Assembly: GCF_024323335.1 (NCBI RefSeq)
Contig: NC_066585.1
Location: 177,571,149-177,635,148, forward strand
Reading direction: 5' to 3'
Length of the DNA stretch: 64,000 bases
Source: Lathyrus oleraceus
Lineage: Eukaryota; Streptophyta; Magnoliopsida; Fabales; Fabaceae
Part shown: piece after piece, positions 48,180-59,660 of the stretch
How positions within the stretch are numbered: the stretch's first letter is position 1
Layout: each line of letters begins with the position of its first letter
Notes under the pieces: model-generated
What the model was told of the DNA's origin: nothing
What the model saw: the letters and a program-made list of their open reading frames with translations, nothing else
Database searches by the model: none
Position numbers and translations under genes: made by a program

Positions 48180-50060
48180 GGTCCGCCTAAGGATTGGGTT
48201 GTTCTTCCTCTAACTAAAGATCAAAGGGTTTGTGACCCTTACAATGGGTGTGCTATTCCATTTCATGAGTATCTATTTTGATTAATTGGTTATTGTCTCC
48301 CTTTCAATGAGTTTGAGATCAGTGTTTTGAATCATTTGTTGGTTGGCTCTTCACAATTTAATCTTGTGAGCTAGGATTTCGTTAAGGTTTTCCAACATTG
48401 GTGCGAGTATAAATGTAGCAATCATTGACTTTATTTTTTCACCTTTTTGGGGTATATAGTGGCTCCAAATCCGGAGATGGCTCTGGCATTATTTCCTTGC
48501 GGTAATTTATGAAATATTTTAAACCATATTATGACAATGTAAATAATTTCAAAGATCATTTTTTCTTTGTGGCCCCCTTACATGGGAGGCCCAATCAAAA
48601 TTATGTAATCTGGATCCGAAGAATCCTTCTTCCTGTTCAAACTTTTTTCGCAAGTATTGGATTCAGGTTCATTTCCTGACCAGAATCGGGCTATATTATT
48701 TTAAAGACGAAGATTTATCTCAAGAGGAGAAATATTTAAAGATTCAATTGATATATTTTTATCAAGAACTTGGTTATGTGGGTGGGGAAACTCCCTCTGA
48801 CCCCACCTCCAAGAAGCGATTGAAAAGATGCATCCAAACTCACTAGATTATAGACGCCAATTCTAAGGAAGAAAGGAAAATGATTTTTGGTAAGAGGATT
48901 TTGTGATAGTGTACTTTTTGTTTGTCTTTCTGGCCTTTCCTTGAAGCCTTATTTCCAATTGCAGATATAATGAAGGATGAAGACGCCATGCAACGGTGGA
49001 AGAAAGAGGCCCGAGATGTTGCTGCAGTGGTCAGAATTTAGATGACTCTGTTTGTTGGTGGAGTTTCTACCTCAGGTACACCTGTTGTTACTTCATTTGA
49101 TCCATTTACTAGGCATCCATCTTCTATAGTTGATAAGCATATTATTCACGTTGTCTCTCAAGATAATATGGGCGCGAACATTACCTCTCATGGAAGTATG
49201 TTGATAGCTAGGAACCACTCGTCCTCTGTTATGGAAAGGGAAGAAAAGTTATCCCTAATCCTTGAGTCTTAGGAAGCCTGCATCAAGGTTCCCCCTCCCG
49301 AACGTCTTCGGAGGTCTAAGTCGGTTGGGGAATATCTTTCTCCCAAAAGGATGTTAACCTTATACTGTTGGCTCTGCCAGGTCCGAGGATGAGCAGCAAG
49401 TTCTTCACTTTGATTGACGATGAGAACTACTCCTACTTTTTTGGGCACCCTAATCATTCTCGTCATGTTGAATGGGCTTACCAAGTCCACCGAGCATCCG
49501 ACATTCTGGCCTTTGGTGTTGTTGGCCAGAAGGATGTTTTCCTATCTAACAACTTCTATAGGGAGAGGGAGAGGTTGAAAATGAGGGTTAGAAACCTTGT
49601 TCTTGAGAGTAATAAAAGACTATATGAGGCTAAGGACGTCTCTAGTTCTCTTAAATCCCTTAATAATCCCCTGGAGCCCTTGGGGTATCCTAATACTTTG
49701 TCTAAATAGGTATAGTGGCTAGTTCAAGTGGTAGTTATTAAGGATAAAGATTTGCCCTAGGTGAAGTGGTCCTTGGAAGCTTCCCATAAGAAGTTTGAAG
49801 ACTTAGAGAAGGCCTTGAAGGAAACCCAAGATGACCATCTAAAGACTCAACTTGATCTTATAAATATGCGCGAGGAAGATCTCTCTCTTTGTAAAGAATT
49901 GTCTAAGTCTTTGTAGGACAATTTTTCTATGGCTAGAGATTCTTTTGAAAGTTTCATTAAGCAAGTTGAGCATTTCTATTCAACCGGTCCCATCTCTCGG
50001 ATCCAGATTCTCCTTAACCAAATGATTATGGATGGCGAAGTGGTATTTCTGGATATGTAA
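48180..50060 (+). pseudogene. Remnant of 'putative gypsy-type transposon' ORF
   Basis: Read with frame changes, the plus strand gives CDPYNGCAIPFHEYLF, GYCLPFNEFEISVLNHLLV, then FFFVAPLHGRPNQNYVIW, and later a long helical, charged part (RERERLKMRVRNLVLESNKRL, KKFEDLEKALKETQDDHLKT) ending ISRIQILLNQMIMDGEVVFLDM. This order (GYxLP..F domain, then coiled coil, then short C-terminal block) is that of the extra, often antisense ORFs of Tat-lineage elements (Grande/Retand type). Many stops and shifts are present. The open pieces are 49042-49272 and 49368-49709. Confidence 0.55.
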
Positions 50061-50859
50061 TTAATTTTTTTATGGTAGAACATCTTGGGCATGACCTATG
50101 TAACTTTGACATACAATATATGAACATATATGTTCTCTTTTATTTAACTTGTACATGTGTTTCTAGAGTTATGCTTCCATTTTTTTAGAACATTCTCGCA
50201 TATTTAATAGACATCATCGGGGACCATACCTGATTAAATGTTGGTGCCCCTTCGCAGGCCCCCGGGTATGGACCTAATTCGAGGTTGACATATTGGCGGA
50301 CCCACCATTGCCTTTAGAGTGGCTAGCTAAAGAGAGAGGTAGGCCGGTTATTTATCAGTGTTTTCAAGCATGTTTTCCGTGCTAGTGTTATGTTGTTTTT
50401 ATAAGCTTAGTCGATCGTGCTCGCTTTAGCATTTGTGTGTGGGTGCTTTGATCCTTCTCTATGTTTACCCTTCATAGTAAGAAGTAGAAGTAATTTTAGC
50501 GGTAATATTTATTTTATTTCATTACTAGCATAATGGAATAAATTTGATATTTTTCTTTCTTAATAAAGAATTAATCAGAGATTAATAAAGGTCGTAACTA
50601 GTTGGCTTAGTGCCACCATCCATTTGATAGGAAATTAATAAACTAACTTATAACATAAACATTAAGTTTATGCTGCCCCTTATAGATTCCAAAGTTTCAG
50701 GTCATTTTTCCTTCAGCCACTTCTCTTTGTTTATTTTTCCAATAGTTTCGTCTTGGTCAGATGTTGTCTTCCTATTTTATTCAGTTTCCTAATCAGTGAG
50801 GCCATGTTTATCACCATCCCAGTAGCTTTTCCCTCCTTTTGTTGTTGTTACACAACCTA
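50061..50859. other. Non-coding region
   Basis: Nothing recognised. It separates the plus-strand ORF remnant from a minus-strand protease remnant, where pol would be expected if both came from one Tat element. Confidence 0.5.
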
Positions 50860-51282
50860 CTAGATTCTTTTGGCTCTTGTTAACTCCACACTTATCGTCG
50901 CTGGTTCACCATGGACATTATGATATTTCATCTTGAGGTGGAATATGGAAACTACAACACTAAAGGTTTCCGCAAATGGGCGACCTAAGATGTAGTTATA
51001 GACATTTCGACACAAGACGACCAACAATTGAGCGTCAATAGTGTACATCCTGGGAAATTAGTTGACCAATTAAGGTATGAGATCGGTGAAGCCTATTTTG
51101 AACACATGAGTTCTTTGAGTCCGAGTTGGCATGATAGTCGAGTATGGTAGGGTTAGCAGATCAAATAGTAGGGATGTCATCTACTAATTGGAATTCAGTT
51201 AGGCTATTCGAGTAAACGGGGCATAACCGACTTCCCATAAGCCAATGATGATTCAACTAGTACAAATCGGATTTGATAACAA
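50860..51282 (-). pseudogene. Gypsy (Tat-type) protease remnant
   Basis: Minus-strand reading VLCRNVYNYILGRPFAETFSVVVS, then HLKMKYHNVHGEPATI, matches the ILGRP..VVSTxHLxMKxP segment that closes Tat-type proteases and precedes RT. Upstream (51050-51280) only scattered similarity remains, and no RT follows on the left. Confidence 0.6.
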
Positions 51283-51350
51283 TGTTAGGATGCCGTCAGA
51301 AGGGTGATAAGAGAATGGTTAAAAAGCGATGCATTATGGCAAGGGAGTTA

Positions 51351-52506
51351 TGCAGGTGGAGAAAAACAAGAAAGGGGGGATGAATTTTTTTCACAATAAT
51401 TAAAAACTTTTGAAACACCACACACACGAAAGTAAATGCTGACAACACAAGAAATTTATCCTGGTTTACTTGAAAATCAAAGCTACTCCAGTACACTTGG
51501 CCAAGGTGATTTCACCTTCAATAAGGACTTAACCCAATAATCTCAATAGATTATAAAAACGTCTATAGACTTCAATAAGTCACTTGAGGAAAATCAATAA
51601 CTATAAAGTAATACAAGTGTTATCCTTAGTGCTTCTAGGTAAGCAATATGAACACGGTTAAGAACAATGATCAATGATCACACTATGAGCAACAACTCTT
51701 GTGTGATTACTGAATTTTACAATGAAAAGAATTGAGTGTATCAATAGAAGTGTATGTAGGATTCTTGTGCAATTGCTTCGTATTTTGCATGATGAATATG
51801 AGGCCTTTATATAGAGCTTTAAGATGATACCGTTATAGAGAAAATTAATTGAGATATCTTCCCAATTGTGGGACTTAATGATATAAATTGTCTTGTCCTT
51901 TCCATAGCAGTCTTGGAGTATAATCCATAACTTCCTTATATAGATTTGTACCATACTTAGAATACTTCTTGATTAAGTTTCTGATTTTGATGAGTCAGAT
52001 GTTTTATTGATCGTGAATCAGAGTGAGCGGAGTTAGAGTCTTTGAGCATACACTTGTAGTCTTCAGATAATTATTTGTTGAATGGACTTCAGATAGATGT
52101 GTGTTATACAGTCTTCAGATAGATGTGACTTATGATGTTATCTTGCAGAGTCTTTAGATTTAAAGTCTTCAGATGTAGAGTCTTCAGAGTCTTCAGATGT
52201 AGAATCTTTAGAGTCTTCAGATGTAGAGTCTTCAAAGTCTTCAGATGTAGAGTCATCAAATTTAGAGTCTTCAGATTTTATATGTGATTCTTTCAGAAAT
52301 GTTCTTGTTTGGAGTCAGATATGATTTCTTCATTACTGGATCAGTCATTCTGAACTTCGTTGGTTGTTAGATATTATTTTCATCAGATTCATTTTTCCTT
52401 AGAAACCTGCACACTTAGAGAAATTTATTAGGGTACCAAATTGTTTCATTCTTTGTTATCATCAAAACTTAGAGATATATTGCAGAGCCACAATCTTGTT
52501 TTAACA
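51351..52506 (-). repeat. SIRE 3' LTR (1156 bp)
   Basis: Plus-strand ends TGCAGGTGGAG and TTTTAACA, preceded by AGTTA. It aligns with 61454-62707 but is about 100 bp shorter, from a deletion near 51560 and a shorter minisatellite. A TATA box (TATATAAA on minus) lies at 51806-51813. Confidence 0.92.
52147..52276 (+). repeat. AGAGTCTTCAGATGT minisatellite in SIRE 3' LTR
   Basis: Units of 15 bp with 9-bp variants (AGAGTCTTC), roughly eight copies over 130 bp. The counterpart in the 5' LTR is longer. Confidence 0.9.
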
Positions 52507-52520
52507 ATATCCCCCTTTTT
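52507..52520 (-). promoter_or_regulatory. SIRE polypurine tract
   Basis: Minus strand AAAAAGGGGGATAT directly before the 3' LTR start TGTTAAAAC. A typical strong tract. Confidence 0.88.
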
Positions 52521-53053
52521 GATGATGACAAAAACTTAGACTTTTGATGAAACAATGGTACTTTACAAGATACAAATTTTAAATGAATCAGAGTCAGATA
52601 CAATATGACTCCCCCTGAGATTGGCAATCTCCCCCTAAGTCAGATACTAAGAAAAAGCTTAGAGATATTTCTATCAGAGAGGGTTTCTGGGGTAGAGAGT
52701 TTCTTACCATATTTTCTTAGGTTTCTTTGCTTGTTTCTCAGATACTTATTCAATTTTCCTTGTTCAGATATATCATGTAAAACACTTAGACTGCGCAATT
52801 GATTTTTAATATTAGAATGTAAGTAGTGCATTCTGAGAGTTAGATATTTTATTTCATCAGAAAGGTTTTTATTTATTTCTCCCCCTTTTTGTCAGAACAT
52901 AAAAGTTAACAAAAAACAAAAGTAAATCATAGAAGCCAAACAAAATTTCATTGAAAAGTCAGAGAGATACACGGAGGAAAAACATATAAGAAGAAGGACT
53001 CATAGGCAAAAACTCTTAGAACTAAAAAATACAATCAATTAATCCTAGAGTGC
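52521..53053 (-). other. SIRE 3' untranslated region
   Basis: No coding seen between the extra ORF and the polypurine tract. The plus strand has several ACTTAGA and TCAGA blocks. A second pyrimidine run with a TTTTTATTTATTTCTCCCCC core lies at 52866-52891, perhaps a decayed second purine tract on the minus strand. Confidence 0.5.
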
Positions 53054-55309
53054 CTAAGGGTTTGGAGGAGGAGGCATCGTATGAAGTAGCTAGGCAAGCA
53101 GGTTCTGGATACTGGAGTTGACTTGATCTTGATGGTCGAGTTTGGCTCTCACCAGTTGTTGTTCCTTCTGAAGCTCTTCCAGAGTCTTGAGAACCATAGG
53201 AGCTAGATCAGATGTTGATGACTCACCTCGGGTCAGAGCAACCTCATAAGTATTCACAGCTTCTTATGCAGCTCTGTGAGCAGCCTCTTCAGCTTCAGCT
53301 TCTATTTTGGCCCTTTCTTCAGCTTCCTTCTTGGCTAGTTCCTCAGTTTCCTATGCTATACGTGCCTTCAGCCTTTCCTTACCACCTATGATATTTTCAT
53401 TTCTGACTTGTTCAAAGAGTTCCTTGAGCTTGAAGACCTCAGGTGTCATCCACCTGAGAAATCCATTGCAGTGAGTCCTTACTTCGGAAGGATTGTCACT
53501 TAGTCTAGATTCTTTAGATAGTTGCCTGAGACTCGCAGCAGTGTTCTTTGAGAACATGGATATAACCTCATCTATGGATGGAAAGGCTATGTCAGGTTCT
53601 GAGGTTTGATGGATAGGTTTAGATGGGTTCATAGTGTTCAGTGATTGGTTCAGAAGGAGGTGGTAGGTTTCCATAGGGTTCTGAAGTGGGTGCCGAAGGG
53701 GGTGGTATGGGTTCAAAGGCTTCTGGTATAGACTTAGTTTGTTCATATTCCGTTGTGGCTTGAAGTTGTGCCAGAGTGGCGGAGGATGGGTCAGGGACGT
53801 CTAAGTGTTCAGAGTTTGAGGTTAGGTCATAGTATGGAGGAGAGCTGGGAGTAGATAAGGGAGGGGATATGGGTTTGTTTAGATACATGGCCTCAGATAT
53901 AGGGAGTGAGGTGGAGGTTAGGTTGAAATATGGTAGTAGGGGTAAGGATGTGTTAGGTTCAGAAATGTGGGGTTCAGAAAGAATGGGGATGGAGATAGTT
54001 GGTTCAGAAGGAAAGATGATAGGGGTTGGTTGAGGTAGGGATGATGGAATTTGCCTAGAACCAGAGCTTAGGGGAGCTTCAGAAATAGGAGACTTACATG
54101 GAGAAGAGGAGCTCAAAGGCACAAGTTGCTTCTGAGATGCTGAAGATTCTCCTAGCCTCTAATTCTTCTTCTTCTTCTTCTCAAAATGCTCTCTATTCCT
54201 CTTCGTAAAGTTTGGTGGATGTTCTAGTAGCTAGTCCAAGGTGAACCCATAGATATCAATTCCCTAAGCTTCCAGATCTTGAAGATAGTGAGCAATTACC
54301 TCTAGGGGATCAGTCTTAGAGAAAATATACAACCCATTGGGTATCTTCCTCTGATCCTTCAGAGCTTTCCAGGAGGTGTCCAAGGTAGGTTTGACTCTGA
54401 CCTTGTTAAAAAGTCCCATGCTCTTCAGATTCTTGACGTTCAGAGGCTTTCCCACATCCATCGTGACATCCTCCATCATGTTGAGAGAGATCGGATGGTC
54501 CACCAACCCAATCTCAACGAGAACATCAGAAATCAGTCTCCCTAGAAGGATGTAATTTATGGGCTTCATATTGTTCCTGGTGTCTCTGACGGAGTTCCTC
54601 GGATATTTGAAGAGGAGGGATGGAAGATTCAGATTCAACCCTTTGTGCAGACAGTATAGAATGTACATATGATCCATATTGATGTAGTCAAAGGAACTGG
54701 ACGTTGGACGTGATGGATAGTTCCTAAAATCATCTTCAACCAAATTCTCAAATGTTGGTGAAGTTATTTATTCTTTGAATTTTTCCCTTCTGGGTTCTGA
54801 GAGAAGTTAGATGGTATGATTTCCTCGGGCATATACTTTGTCGTAGGATTGATAATGTAGATTCTTCTGCCTCCTACTGTTTCCATGTTCAGAAGCTTGG
54901 CAATAGACTTCTCTGTGATCATAGTCTTGACCCCCAAAATGTAGGATATGATGCAGTGGTCATCGCAGTCAGGGAACCTCCATAATTCCTTCACCAGGAA
55001 TGTGTAAACTAGACCATAAAGCCTTTTAAAGTAGTTTCCCCACCCTTGGTTCTCCAATTCTTCAGTTAGGTCTATACCATTTCTTTTGAGGTTGTCAAAA
55101 TCAACTAAGAGCTCACATGAAACTTCCAGTTTTTCAAAAGGAGTGGCAATATTTATGTGAGGGGGGCGATCAAGAACATGAGGTTATTAATATGAAGTTG
55201 TTTAGGGCATAGCAGTGAAGGTTGTAACTTGTGGTGGAACTTCAATTGTTTGCTCAGCAACATTCATTTGTTGAGAGTATTCAAACACCTATTGTTGTTG
55301 AGGATTCAT
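53054..55309 (-). pseudogene. SIRE envelope-position ORF, broken
   Basis: Starts MNPQQQ at 55309 and meets a TAG at 55289-55291, then several other stops and shifts. Open pieces: 55057-54764 (YGLVYTFLVKELWRFPD, a globular part that recalls plant transposon proteins), 54743-54264 (YILLGRLISDVLVEIGLVD), 54122-53619 (Ser/Pro-rich with repeated SEP motifs) and 53746-53351. The final part (TLEELQKEQQLVRAKLDHQ) is coiled-coil-like and ends MPPPPNP. In SIRE elements this ORF is called env-like; no convincing signal peptide or transmembrane segment is visible here, so the function is open. Confidence 0.75.
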
Positions 55310-55853
55310 GTTGTAGTTGATGAAGGAGATGAAGTTGCTATGAAGATGAAGATGTAAGGGGGTTGAAGTTGCAGAGAGAATGAAGGCAAAGGGTTTGTGT
55401 ATGTTATAGGAGTGAAAAATGTGAAAGTGGGAGTTGTGGTAAAATATATACATATACAAAACACATGCAAAACGACAGCGTTAGAATCAATAGGGGACAA
55501 AAATAATCATTATTGTTGAAATCTGAGTTGACAAGCGTGGGGAGAATTAAATGAAGCTAATGATGGTTGTCTAATCACAAAAATCTGCACATTGCTCGAG
55601 GGGATCTCAACAGTTTGACTCTTGAGTTCTGAGCTAGACATTTGTCTATAAGATCTAAAGTCACATGTTTGAGAGACCACATGTTGATGTTTCTAGGGTC
55701 AAGAATACCAAGAGGTTTCTGAATCAAAAGGATTATAACCCAGATATCATCTAACTTGTAGAAGTATCAGAACCAGAACCAGAACCAGATGAACAACATA
55801 TATTTAAGTTAGAGTCTATTTTAACATTAGAGAGGAGAAGCACAAGTTCATAT
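55310..55853 (-). other. Spacer between SIRE pol and extra ORF
   Basis: No coding recognised. The minus strand from 55500 has a T/C-rich stretch that is spuriously open. (GAACCA)n-like short repeats are at 55769-55790. Confidence 0.5.
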
Positions 55854-56276
55854 TCATTCTGGGAAATCTATCATATTTAAATGTTTCAAAATGAAAAGAA
55901 ATATATCTTCAGCTAAGGGTTTTGTGAAGATGTCAGCCCATTGATGGTCTGTATCTATGAATTTTAAAATTAGTATCCCTTTCTGAACATAGTCTCTGAT
56001 AAAGTGATGTTTAATTTCTCTGTGCTTCGCTCTGGAATGTAAATTTGGATTCTTACTTAAACATATAGCAGCAATATTATCATAAAAGATAAGGATGTTA
56101 CTCTCATAGATCTGAAAGTACTCAAGCTGATTCTTCATCCAGAGCATCTGAGTGTTGCATAATGAAGTTGAAATGTATTATGCCTCTACAATTGACAGTG
56201 CAATGGTTGATTGTCTTTTGCTAGCCCATGAGATGAGGTTTCCCCCCAAAAACTAACATTTCCCATATGTGCTTTT
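55854..56276 (-). pseudogene. SIRE RNase H, C-terminal part
   Basis: WMKNQLEYFQIYESNILIFYDN, then SRAKHREIKHHFIRDYV and TDHQWADIFTKPLAED, the standard end of SIRE/copia pol. In frame with the RT C-terminal piece at 56621-56277. The first part of RNase H (56147-56276) contains stops. Confidence 0.85.
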
Positions 56277-57208
56277 TCATTCCAATTTGTCTCCAGCGTA
56301 ATCTTCATCATAGTACCCAGAAAGCATATACTCTGATGTTTTCTTATACATCAAGCCAAGGTTAGGTGTTCCTTTTAGATACCTCAGGATTCTCTTAACA
56401 ACAGTTAAGTGAGATTCCCTTGGATCTGACAGAAATATGGCACAGAGACATACGCTGACTAATATATCTTGATGTGTAATAGTCAGATATAGAAGAGAAC
56501 CTATCATACCACGAAAGAGTTTCTGACAAACCTTTTGACTTACCTCTTCTTTCTCCAGAATGCAAGTAGGATGCATATGAGTCTTGACTTGTTTGCTTTC
56601 TAACATGTCAAATTTCTTCATAATGTCTTTTATGTATTTTATTTTATATACATATGTAGCTTCTTATGTTTGGTTAATTTGAATCCCCATAAAGAACTTT
56701 AGTTCTTGCATCAGACTCATTTCAAATTCTGCCTACATTAGCTCAAAATTTTTTTTACAAACAAATGGGTTAGCAGAACCAAATATTATGTCATCAACTT
56801 ATTTCTGACAGATCATAAGGCCGTTTCTGATGTTTTACAAAAGAGAGTGGATTCCACTTTGCCTCTGATAAAGTCATTTTCCAAAAGAAATGAACTAAGT
56901 CTTTCATACCAAGCTCTGGGAGCTTGCTTGAGACCATAAAGAGATTTTTCCAGTTTAAAAACATGTTATGGACATTTTGAGTTTTCAAAACCAAGAGGTT
57001 GATGGACATACACCTCTTAAGAAATATATCCATTCAGAAACGTGCTTTTGACATCCATCTGATATAATTTGATGGAATAATTTATAGCAAAAGATACAAG
57101 AATACGAATAGATTCTAACATGGAGACTGAAGCAAAGGTTTCATTGTAGTCAATACCTTCTTGTTGACTATAACCTTGTGCCACCAGTCGTGCTTTATTT
57201 CTAACCAC
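56277..57208 (-). pseudogene. SIRE reverse transcriptase, broken
   Basis: Pieces in several frames: 57208-57017 (NKARLVAQGYSQQEGIDYNETFA, YQMDVKSTFLNG), 57033-56794 ([20 protein letters not shown]), then 56621-56277 (VKRILRYLKGTPNLGLMY). The catalytic YVDD box is present at about 56790-56801, but its Tyr codon is TAA, giving stop-VDD followed by IIFG. At least two frameshifts (near 57020 and 56700) separate the pieces. Confidence 0.85.
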
Positions 57209-58359
57209 TTCACCCTTTTCATTTAGTTTGTTTCTGTAAACCTATTTGGTTCCAATCACATGGGTTCCATTGGGTCTTGGTACAAGATCCCAGACATCAT
57301 TATTGGAAAAATTATCAAGTTCTTCTTTCATTTCCAGAATCCATTCTTTGTCTTGAAGAGCTTGTTCACAAGATGTTGGCTCTATCAGAGATACTAGTCC
57401 CAGAAGTGTTTCTTCAGAAACTTTGAATGTTGATCTTATTTTGACAAGTTCATTTTTGTTTTCTAGAATCAGTTCTTCATAAACATTCTGTCTATTTCTT
57501 GATCTTTTTTTATTGATTGTGACTTTAGGTGCCTTTTACATTTCTTTTTCTGCTTCTTCAGATTCTTCGGTCTTTTCATCAGAGTGTGCAAGTGTTATCT
57601 CCAAATCTGCAAAATTCTCAACTAACTTTGACTTTTCAGAGTCAAGCTTATCATCAAATCTGACATGTATTGATTCTTCCATAATTTGTGTTTCTATATT
57701 GTGTACTTTGTATCCTTTAGAACATTCTGAGTATCCCAACATAATACACTTTTGTGCTTTAGAGTCAAACTTGTTCAGATTATCTTTAGTATTCAGAATA
57801 AAACAGGAACATCCAAAGGGCTGAAAATAAGACATGTTGGGTTTTCTTCCCTTGCACAGTTCATAAGGAGTCTTCTCTAGAATATGTCTGATACAATTCA
57901 TAAGGAGTCTTGCATAGTTCAGATTATCTTTAGTATTCCGAATGTAACATGTTGTATTCACAACTTCAGCTCAGAAGTGGTTAGCCACATTTATTTCATT
58001 GATCATGGTTCTGGCCATTTCTTGGAGAGTCTCATTCTTCCTTTCTACAACTCCATTTTGTTGTATAGTTCTAGGACATGAGAAATCATGGGATATTCCA
58101 TTAGAGTCAAAAACTTTATTTTTAAATTCACCACCATGATCACTTCTGTCTCGGATAATCTTAGAGTCATATTCATTTTGCACTTTTGAACAGAAACTAG
58201 TTAACACAGAATGTGACTCATTCTTGTGCCTTAAGAATTTCACCCATGTCCAAAGACTATAATCATCAACAATGACGAGTCTATACTTCTTACCATTGAC
58301 TGACATTGTCTTAAAAGGTCCAAACAGGTCAATGTGTAATAGTTCCAGAGGCTTAGAGG
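57209..58359 (-). pseudogene. SIRE integrase
   Basis: The catalytic core at 58359-57971 carries the full triad: Asp in LLHIDLFGPF, Asp in RSDHGGEF, Glu in NGVVERKNETL. The C-terminal part 57961-57536 (TPYELCKGRKPNMSYFQPFGC, KAQKCIMLGYSECSKGYKV) is in the same frame after a stop at 57971. An acidic linker to RT follows and is decayed (57209-57535). The pre-integrase finger is across the hAT insertion. Confidence 0.88.
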
Positions 58360-59078
58360 TAGGGGTGGCAAAATGGATGGATTGGATCGTTAATGGATGG
58401 ATCAAAACAATCCATTATCCATTAACAATCCACTAAAAGTTTTTTAAAAATATCCAATCCAATCCATCCATTAAGAATAAAAATTCATCCAATCCATCCA
58501 TTATCATATTTTTAGTGGATGGATATCCATCCATCCATTTCTTTTTCCTTTAAAATTTTTCTTTTTTGAAAAAAATCACTTATTTTTTTAATAAAACAAT
58601 ATAAGCTTTTTTCGAGAAAAATCATTTTTTTTCAAAAAATTTTTTTTTTTTGTATTTTCGAAAAAAATAATTTAAAAATTGTTTTTTTTTTCGAAAAAAA
58701 TACTTTTTTATATTCGTAAAAAAATAAATTTTTCGAAAATAAAATCAAAATTTGGTATTTTTCAAAATTATTTTTAAATTTTTGGAAAAAAAAACGATTT
58801 TTTGTATTTTCAAAAAAAATATTTTTTTTCGAAGAAAATAAATTTATTTTTATTTTTCAAAAAAAAAAAATTAATATTTGAATTTTTTTTTAAATTAGAT
58901 AAAAAAATCCATTGGATCATTAAAATGTGTTGGATGGATTGGATCAATCCATGCTTATAAATGGATGGATTGGATCAATCCATTAACTTAATTTTTTTAT
59001 GTAGTGGATGGATTGGATGGATTTTTTGATGGATGAATTGGATGGATTTTCTCTAAATGGATCCAATTGCCACCCCTA
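58360..59078. mobile_element. hAT-like non-autonomous DNA transposon (719 bp)
   Basis: Terminal inverted repeat TAGGGGTGGCAA at both ends, flanked by the perfect 8-bp direct repeat CTTAGAGG at 58352-58359 and 59079-59086, the hallmark of hAT elements. No transposase ORF. Subterminal regions carry many GGATGGATTGGAT units in both orientations, possible transposase binding sites. The AT-rich middle has repeated TTTTCGAAAAAA motifs. Confidence 0.95.
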
Positions 59079-59282
59079 CTTAGAGGTAGAAACAACTTTT
59101 TTGTTTTTGAAAGTTGTTTTAGGAAATTTTCGTTTTTGACATTCTTCACAAAGAGCATCTGAAGAAAACTTCATCTTAGGTAGGCCTCTGACTAACTCAA
59201 GTTTATTTAGCTGAGAAATCCTCCTCAAGCTAATATGACCCAGGCGTCTATGCCACACCCATTTCTTTTCATTTACAGACAT
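59079..59282 (-). pseudogene. SIRE pre-integrase zinc region
   Basis: WVWHRRLGHISLRRISQLNKLE followed by LCEECQKRKFPKTTF gives the H-x-x-x-x-H and C-x-x-C zinc ligands that begin copia integrase. The reading frame ran on into the integrase core at 58359 before the hAT insertion. Confidence 0.85.
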
Positions 59283-59290
59283 TAAACATT

Positions 59291-59660
59291 TTACGTTTTG
59301 ATCTTCAAAATCTGAAAGCTTAATTTTGTAAATGTTGTTCTTCCTCTTTCCAATGAAAGGACTGTGCCATTTTTCTGATTAACAGCTTTGCACATTTTTT
59401 GATTAAAGATTATATCATAATTGTTATCACTTAATTGACTTATGGATAACAAGATATGCATTAATCCCTCAACATAAAGGACATCAGAAATAGAGGGAAG
59501 AGATCCATTACCAATTATTCCAGATCCTCTGATTCTTCCTTTCTTATTTCCTCCAAAGCCTACGAAGCCAGCATCTTTAAGTTCCAGGCTTTGGAACATA
59601 TGCTTTCTTCCCGTCATGTGTCACGAGCATCCAGAGTCCAGGTACCATGATTGGTGTTTT
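59291..59660 (-). pseudogene. SIRE aspartic protease
   Basis: SWYLDSGCS, a TGA at 59621-59623, then HMTGRKHMFQSLELKDAG and GRIRGSGIIGNGSLPSISDVLYV. The D-S-G active site is intact but the stop two codons after it breaks the frame; the usual residue is Arg. In frame with gag. Confidence 0.85.
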
